Shown here piece by piece: positions 16,891 through 20,450 of a stretch of 20,450 nucleotides of DNA. Below the pieces are notes generated by a model that had not been told where the DNA came from, made no database searches, and saw only the letters and a list, made by a program, of their open reading frames with translations. Numbering within the stretch: the first letter of the stretch is position 1; each line of letters begins with the position of its first letter. Source of the stretch: a virus; the IMG/VR virus record IMGVR_UViG_3300026257_000035, positions 1 through 20,450 of that record. One strand, 5' to 3'. A program made the translations under genes and the position numbers.

Positions 16891-19053
16891 TCAGAAACAG
16901 GAGGTATCTACTGGATATGTAAAACTATCCGTGGGATAATCAATGATATTTATCCCAGTTGGGTCACCGTAATTGTAACCACTAAAGTTGTTAGGATCGA
17001 AGTTGGGGATTGAAATGTCATTAGTCTTCCAATCGATTGGATTGACGCTAATATCAAACAATGTGGGATCGACGCCTGGTGGAATTGTGATAGCTCCTCC
17101 ATATGGCAATACTTGGATCGGCAGACGCTCTGAATCGTCTGGCGTGCCTCCAATTGCAATGGGTCCTACACAAACTTGACCGTTTTCATAATCAACGCTA
17201 CCAACAGCATTATTTAACACAACTTCAACTTCGTCCCTTTTAGTAACAAGGAGAAGATTGCCTTTTCCGTCATCTCTAATGTTGACGGGGACCAAAACTT
17301 GATTTTCGTCAGTAATGGAGCTGGATGATATAACAGGGGCAGTTGAATTAGTGCCAACACCTTGCATGGTCAGGTTAACAAGGTCTTCAGTGAAACCTGT
17401 TGCATAGAATGTGCCAGATTTGACCACAGAGAAGGAAGGATCACAACCTCCACCGATGCTTTGGCAAGTGCCATCTATACAAACTTGACCTTCTGGACAA
17501 TCTGAATCTGTAGAGCAAGGAGTGCCGTCACCGCCATCAGGAGTGCCTGAAAAGTTAGATGGGTTGTAAAGTGAGTTACCAAAGTCAAGACATTGAGTAA
17601 ATACGTTACCAAACGTAAATTGGTCAAGATTTTGACCAATAGTCAGCTGAGTGACACTACCAGAAATTGCAGGATCACTATTATCGAGCATTGAGTTATA
17701 TTTCGACGCCTCAATGCGACCACCGAAGCGATTGTTTTGACCATTCTTGTTAAATTGGTCAACATTACGCAAAACATCACTTGCTAGTTGAGCGCCACTC
17801 TTATCGGTGTTGTTTCCGTCGTAATAAACGTAAGATTTAGGAATAATGTAGTAAGTAGTAGGATCAATGATCACAGGATCGACTGATGCAACTGTATAAG
17901 GTTTCAGATCATTTTTGATTCTTGCTTTTGTCGTCTCATTCAGTTTATTACCCGTTTTTGGACGGATAGCAACGTAAACTTTACCGTAAATGGGTGGAGT
18001 GAGTCTCTCACCACCATATGCGGTCACAGATGCTGCCTGCGGATAGATCTCTGAGACAATATGCTCATAATCCGTTTCAGTCACTGCTCGGTTTTGAGTA
18101 GAAAAGGATCTGGGTGCTCTAAACTTGATGGATAGCGCACTTTCGCGTGCTTCACCATCTGCTGCAGACTCTCTAGTGACAACTGCGATGTTTGCAGGTG
18201 AAATTGCACGTTGATCACTGTCTCTAATGGTGCCAATAAAGGCAAAGTCCTTACAACCGTTTGCTTCTTCACCAAAAGTGGTCACATAAGACAGTCTGAT
18301 GAATTCACCATCGATCAATTTACGTCCTAAGACACCATCACCGAAGATTAGACGGTATCTAAGGTCATCAGACTCCTCAAGGTAGTAAACACGAGAAGTG
18401 TCGTTGAGCGCAGTTACGTTTGTAGCGAGGTTATAGGTGTCAATCTCTTGCGACTGTGCGTTAGGTGAGATATCGACGTAAACCAAGGCTGTGTCTACGT
18501 TTTCAGTGGGGATAACATAGTCCTGTCTCTTCGTATAGTCAACTGTGTAGTTAAACTTAAGCAAATTGCCCTGATAAACGAGCACAGGGTCAAACACCGC
18601 GATGCCAGTTGCGCTATCTACGGTGGTTTGGAGGTCACGAGTCACACAGAAGGTGTAAGTGTCGTTAAAGTTACGAGCAACAAACACATCTCCTGCAGCC
18701 AGTGTGCAGAATTCTGGAAATGTGGTGCCATTTAGAGAAGCTTGTGTCTGCACCCGGATAGTTACACACGCTCTGGGTGCTTTAATTGACCTAGGGGTGT
18801 AATTTAACTGCTTTGCAATGCGGACTACGTTGTCTCTCACCGTAGCAGACTCTAGAAATGCTTCATTCAACGCCATGTTAGCGTTGAATGCCGTATAATA
18901 CGTGTTATAAGCAAGGGTATCGATAAGATACGCCGAAGCACTACCTTCAAAATCGTAATCTGTAAACTCGTTACGCGTTCTAAGGTAGGATTTGATAGAC
19001 TCTTTAATCTCAAAGAAGTCTAGCGATGTTAATTGTGATGGGATAGCAGACAT
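16891..19053 (-). CDS. 6: Baseplate wedge protein gp6 (T4-like)
   Basis: This 720-residue protein is T4-type gp6, a core baseplate-wedge subunit that forms the inner ring of wedges around the hub and links neighbouring wedges. The N-terminal signature is clear: NEFTDYDFEGS at residues 28-38 and DTLAYNTYY at 45-53, as in T4 gp6 (NEFLDYDFEGS, LLAYNT). The middle has the strand-rich baseplate J-like pattern (YVDISPNAQSQEIDTYN; SDDLRYRLIFGDGVLGRKL; APRSFSTQNRAVTETDYEHI). T4 gp6 is about 660 residues; part of the extra length is a five-cysteine module at residues 513-537 (C-x5-C-x5-C-x4-C-x6-C). ATG 19053 is one base past the gp25 stop, with a weak GAGAAG upstream, so translation is probably coupled. 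The stop is 5 bases before the giant protein. Confidence 0.95.
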   Translation of the reverse strand: MSAIPSQLTSLDFFEIKESIKSYLRTRNEFTDYDFEGSASAYLIDTLAYNTYYTAFNANMALNEAFLESATVRDNVVRIAKQLNYTPRSIKAPRACVTIRVQTQASLNGTTFPEFCTLAAGDVFVARNFNDTYTFCVTRDLQTTVDSATGIAVFDPVLVYQGNLLKFNYTVDYTKRQDYVIPTENVDTALVYVDISPNAQSQEIDTYNLATNVTALNDTSRVYYLEESDDLRYRLIFGDGVLGRKLIDGEFIRLSYVTTFGEEANGCKDFAFIGTIRDSDQRAISPANIAVVTRESAADGEARESALSIKFRAPRSFSTQNRAVTETDYEHIVSEIYPQAASVTAYGGERLTPPIYGKVYVAIRPKTGNKLNETTKARIKNDLKPYTVASVDPVIIDPTTYYIIPKSYVYYDGNNTDKSGAQLASDVLRNVDQFNKNGQNNRFGGRIEASKYNSMLDNSDPAISGSVTQLTIGQNLDQFTFGNVFTQCLDFGNSLYNPSNFSGTPDGGDGTPCSTDSDCPEGQVCIDGTCQSIGGGCDPSFSVVKSGTFYATGFTEDLVNLTMQGVGTNSTAPVISSSSITDENQVLVPVNIRDDGKGNLLLVTKRDEVEVVLNNAVGSVDYENGQVCVGPIAIGGTPDDSERLPIQVLPYGGAITIPPGVDPTLFDISVNPIDWKTNDISIPNFDPNNFSGYNYGDPTGINIIDYPTDSFTYPVDTSCF

Positions 19054-19054
19054 T

Positions 19055-19468
19055 TCAGGTCTTCTCTAAGAGGAATGTTACTTCTTGGGTTATATTTTCT
19101 CCAGTAATCAAATATTCAAGCTCAACTTGAATTCCATTCAGATCACTGTCATCACGGACACTAACATCCTGTACAGTAATCCGTGGCTCAAGACGCTTAA
19201 GGCAATCACGAATTTCACCCTTGATAGCATCCGCCGCGAATGGATCCCATTGCTCAAAAAGAAGACCCTTCACCCGACTTCCAATGTTCGGCTGAAAAGG
19301 TCTTTCACCTAATATAGTCAATAACAAATTTCTTACAGATTGATTGATTGCTCTCTCATTCTTGACAGCGCCAAAGTCATCAGTAGAAGGATTTGAATTA
19401 AAGGAAATTGCTAAGTCCTTAAACCCTCTACTGACGTACTGGTCTGATCTGAATCTGTAAGCAGGCAT
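19055..19468 (-). CDS. 25: Baseplate wedge protein gp25 (GPW/gp25 family)
   Basis: This 137-residue protein belongs to the gp25 family, a lysozyme-fold-named but structural wedge protein. In T4-like phages and contractile injection systems it joins gp6 in the inner baseplate and helps start sheath assembly. Visible signatures are the N-terminal DLAISF and NERAINQSVRNLLLTILGER, the F-QPNIGSRVKGLLFEQWDP loop, and the conserved EPRI core (LEPRITVQDVSV, residues about 93-104) followed by VELEYLI. Length is normal for the family. The ATG directly abuts the stop of the 48-aa gene upstream (TAA-ATG), and a GAGGG Shine-Dalgarno lies 5 bases before it. The next gene downstream is gp6, the partner it binds in T4. 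Confidence 0.96.
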   Translation of the reverse strand: MPAYRFRSDQYVSRGFKDLAISFNSNPSTDDFGAVKNERAINQSVRNLLLTILGERPFQPNIGSRVKGLLFEQWDPFAADAIKGEIRDCLKRLEPRITVQDVSVRDDSDLNGIQVELEYLITGENITQEVTFLLEKT

Positions 19469-19615
19469 TTAACCCTCTATTTTCTTTGGTCTCACAGGTG
19501 GTTGGATGTTTCTACTCACCTTATGAAGATATTTATCACTTCGTGGGTCGGTTATTAACACCATCCCCGATTTAATAAATTCATCACTTTGATCAGGCAC
19601 AGGACTGTTAGCCAC
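19469..19615 (-). CDS. Small hypothetical protein (48 aa) ahead of gp25
   Basis: A GTG-started frame encodes MANSPVPDQSDEFIKSGMVL, then ITDPRSDKYLHKVSRNIQPP and VRPKKIEG. It is not recognised. I accept it as a gene because a GGAAGAGG Shine-Dalgarno precedes the GTG, a late promoter core sits 25 bases upstream, and its TAA abuts the gp25 ATG with no spacer. An in-frame TAA lies ten codons before the GTG, and no ATG lies between, so GTG is the likely start. The peptide is hydrophilic with a basic, proline-rich tail and no membrane segment. As the first gene after the promoter it may be a small virion or assembly protein, but nothing in it shows this directly. Confidence 0.72.
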   Translation of the reverse strand: MANSPVPDQSDEFIKSGMVLITDPRSDKYLHKVSRNIQPPVRPKKIEG

Positions 19616-19639
19616 GAGACCTCTTCCACACGGTATTTT

Positions 19640-19647
19640 TATTTATA
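19640..19647 (-). promoter_or_regulatory. T4-type late promoter core TATAAATA
   Basis: The minus strand reads CTATAAATAAAAATA just after the TGA of the 54-aa gene. TATAAATA is the exact T4 late promoter -10 consensus recognised by the phage sigma factor gp55 with the gp33/gp45 co-activation system. T4 late promoters have no -35 element, so its absence is expected. It lies 25 bases upstream of the GTG of the 48-aa gene and is well placed to drive that gene, gp25, gp6 and the giant gene. Confidence 0.85.
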
Positions 19648-19648
19648 G

Positions 19649-19813
19649 TCATTGTTGAGATTCCCCCTCATAAGTGGGGGGATGGAAATTACAATACTCG
19701 TTGAATGTAATCTTCATTTCTTTCAATGACAGACCACAATGCTCTGCTGCTTTAGGAAGATTCCATTTAGCAGACCAAAGCATCTCCATAGACTCTCGGG
19801 TCTCAACTCTCAT
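19649..19813 (-). CDS. Small protein with FIS-like helix-turn-helix pattern (54 aa)
   Basis: The frame reads MRVETRESMEMLWSAKWNLP, KAAEHCGLSLKEMKITFNEY, CNFHPPTYEGESQQ. Residues about 17-41 (WNLPKAAEHCGLSLKEM-x(4)-NEY) match the shape of a FIS-type helix-turn-helix: a helix with A-A-E, a G-[LI]-S turn, then a second helix ending in a Tyr. I recall small proteins of this shape in T4-like cyanophages, without known function. Its ATG overlaps the TGA of the upstream 49-aa gene in an ATGA junction, typical of translational coupling. The TGA stop is one base before the late promoter core. DNA binding is inferred from the pattern only. Confidence 0.78.
   Translation of the reverse strand: MRVETRESMEMLWSAKWNLPKAAEHCGLSLKEMKITFNEYCNFHPPTYEGESQQ
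19663..19681. other. Short GC-rich inverted repeat ahead of the late promoter
   Basis: CCCCC and GGGGG are separated by 8 bases, inside the last codons of the 54-aa gene. In RNA this could form a short stem. There is no U-run directly after it on the minus strand, so I do not call it an intrinsic terminator. It sits about 16 bases before the late promoter core and could weaken read-through from the PAAR gene, which is speculative. Confidence 0.3.
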
Positions 19814-19959
19814 CGACCTTGACCACGATAACGCTTACCTTTACTGTTACGAGATGTTGCGGAATATTTAGTATTCCCAGACGACCCCTGCCGAGTTATT
19901 TTCGGTTTGCCAGGTACCCAACCATCTTTAACCAGTCCAGTCGTTGCTCTCTTAGGCAT
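19810..19959 (-). CDS. Small basic hypothetical protein (49 aa)
   Basis: The frame reads MPKRATTGLVKDGWVPGKPK, ITRQGSSGNTKYSATSRNSK, GKRYRGQGR. It has 13 Lys/Arg and one acidic residue, is rich in Gly and Ser, and shows no predicted fold. The ATG is preceded by AAAAGGGACTA, a plausible Shine-Dalgarno, 19 bases after the PAAR gene stop. Its TGA overlaps the next ATG by four bases (ATGA). The charge suggests nucleic-acid binding or an extended peptide that packs against other virion proteins; both are guesses. The overlap, ribosome site and position within the operon are the reasons to call it. Confidence 0.72.
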   Translation of the reverse strand: MPKRATTGLVKDGWVPGKPKITRQGSSGNTKYSATSRNSKGKRYRGQGR

Positions 19960-19978
19960 TAGTCCCTTTTAAACTACC

Positions 19979-20422
19979 TCAGGATGATAGCACAGTTGGG
20001 TGTCCAAAGGCAACCACTGAGGAGCATGGATATGAGAATCCAGGAAATCCTACACCCAGTGGGTCTAGGATCCTCGCAATGGGGATCTTGAATGCAAAGA
20101 CTGTCAGAGTAGTTGGGAAGAGAACTCTAGGATGTCCCACGCCACCAGCATCCTCAATAGTCAGTACGCTGCAGATGATGGGTGTAGGGATAGGACACAC
20201 ACCCTTACCGCATGGGCAGATGTATATAATGATATTTGTACACGGCGAGATATGGGGCATGAATGTATCTCCACCAATCATGATAGGGATAAACTGCACC
20301 ATCACCGTCGCTCGTATTGGGTTGACCCCTGTAATGGGGATTAGAGGTTGGGGTGGCCACCAGCATGTAAAATTCTTAATGATAATGCTGTAGGGCACTG
20401 GAGGGGTCTTACACCACTGCAC
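19979..20422 (-). CDS. PAAR-repeat spike-tip protein (gp5.4-like), start uncertain
   Basis: The frame encodes a PAAR protein, the sharp cap that sits on the central spike (gp5 trimer in T4) and is stabilised by a metal ion. The PAAR features are CWWPPQP (residues 20-26), IGGDTFMPHISP (49-60), then LTVFAFKIPIARILDPLG (106-123) and the closing CSSVVAFGHPTVLSS (133-147). At 147 residues it is longer than T4 gp5.4 (about 97). A cysteine-rich stretch (ICPCGKGVCPIPTPIIC, 68-84) lies between the two halves. The start used is GTG, but the frame stays open to the right edge (LCLPATIHS before it), and a further GTG follows at residue 9. The true start may lie outside the window. The plus-strand frame at 20079-20393 is its shadow. 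Confidence 0.85.
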   Translation of the reverse strand: MQWCKTPPVPYSIIIKNFTCWWPPQPLIPITGVNPIRATVMVQFIPIMIGGDTFMPHISPCTNIIIYICPCGKGVCPIPTPIICSVLTIEDAGGVGHPRVLFPTTLTVFAFKIPIARILDPLGVGFPGFSYPCSSVVAFGHPTVLSS

Positions 20423-20450
20423 TGAGTGGATAGTGGCTGGTAAGCAAAGA

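Noticed and set aside
19663-19681. Intrinsic terminator
   Set aside because: The stem is only about 5 base pairs with an 8-base loop and no following U-run on the transcribed strand, so it is listed only as a weak inverted repeat.
20079-20393. Plus-strand frame of 104 codons opposite the PAAR gene
   Set aside because: The minus-strand frame has all the PAAR signatures and continues the gene order. The plus frame shows no family motif, only a repeated hydrophobic pattern produced by the PAAR codons.

Overview
This window looks like part of the structural (baseplate/tail) module of a T4-like marine myovirus, most likely a cyanophage or a close relative. The anchors are gp6 and gp25, the two conserved T4 baseplate-wedge proteins, found side by side. 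A PAAR-type spike-tip protein lies upstream of them and a T4-type late promoter core (TATAAATA) lies between. All genes are on the minus strand and are packed with gaps of 0 to 19 bases or 4-base overlaps, as expected for one late structural operon. There is no tRNA, rRNA, CRISPR array, transposase or integrase that I can see, and no non-coding stretch longer than a few tens of bases.

Layout, read in the direction of transcription (right to left): a PAAR spike-tip protein (20422 to 19979, frame open to the right edge); a 49-aa basic peptide (19959-19810); a 54-aa peptide with a FIS-like helix-turn-helix pattern (19813-19649); a late promoter core (19647-19640); a 48-aa GTG-started peptide (19615-19469); gp25 (19468-19055); gp6 (19053-16891), which carries an odd cysteine-rich insert; then one enormous reading frame that starts at 16885 and is still open at base 1.

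The giant frame fills over 80 % of the window and encodes at least 5628 residues (roughly 600 kDa) with its C-terminus missing. It reads as a mosaic virion protein: an N-terminal head; four groups of a G-x-G-Y beta repeat; an alpha-helical DFY-SKGTE segment; a YHYH domain; an SBBP-like beta-propeller; two LamG/concanavalin-like domains; two Y-x(2)-G-x-x-V carbohydrate-binding-like modules; at least six copies of a separate beta repeat; and at least four copies of an alpha-helical C-x-R-D...GG-N/T-Y repeat that continues to the window edge.

Inferred job of the module: PAAR caps the central spike; gp25 and gp6 build the wedge/inner baseplate; the giant protein occupies the gene slot after gp6 and is probably a baseplate- or tail-attached fibre or scaffold-like structure whose LamG, propeller and carbohydrate-binding-like domains could contact the host surface. 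Domain names come from reading motifs by eye; no database search was possible.
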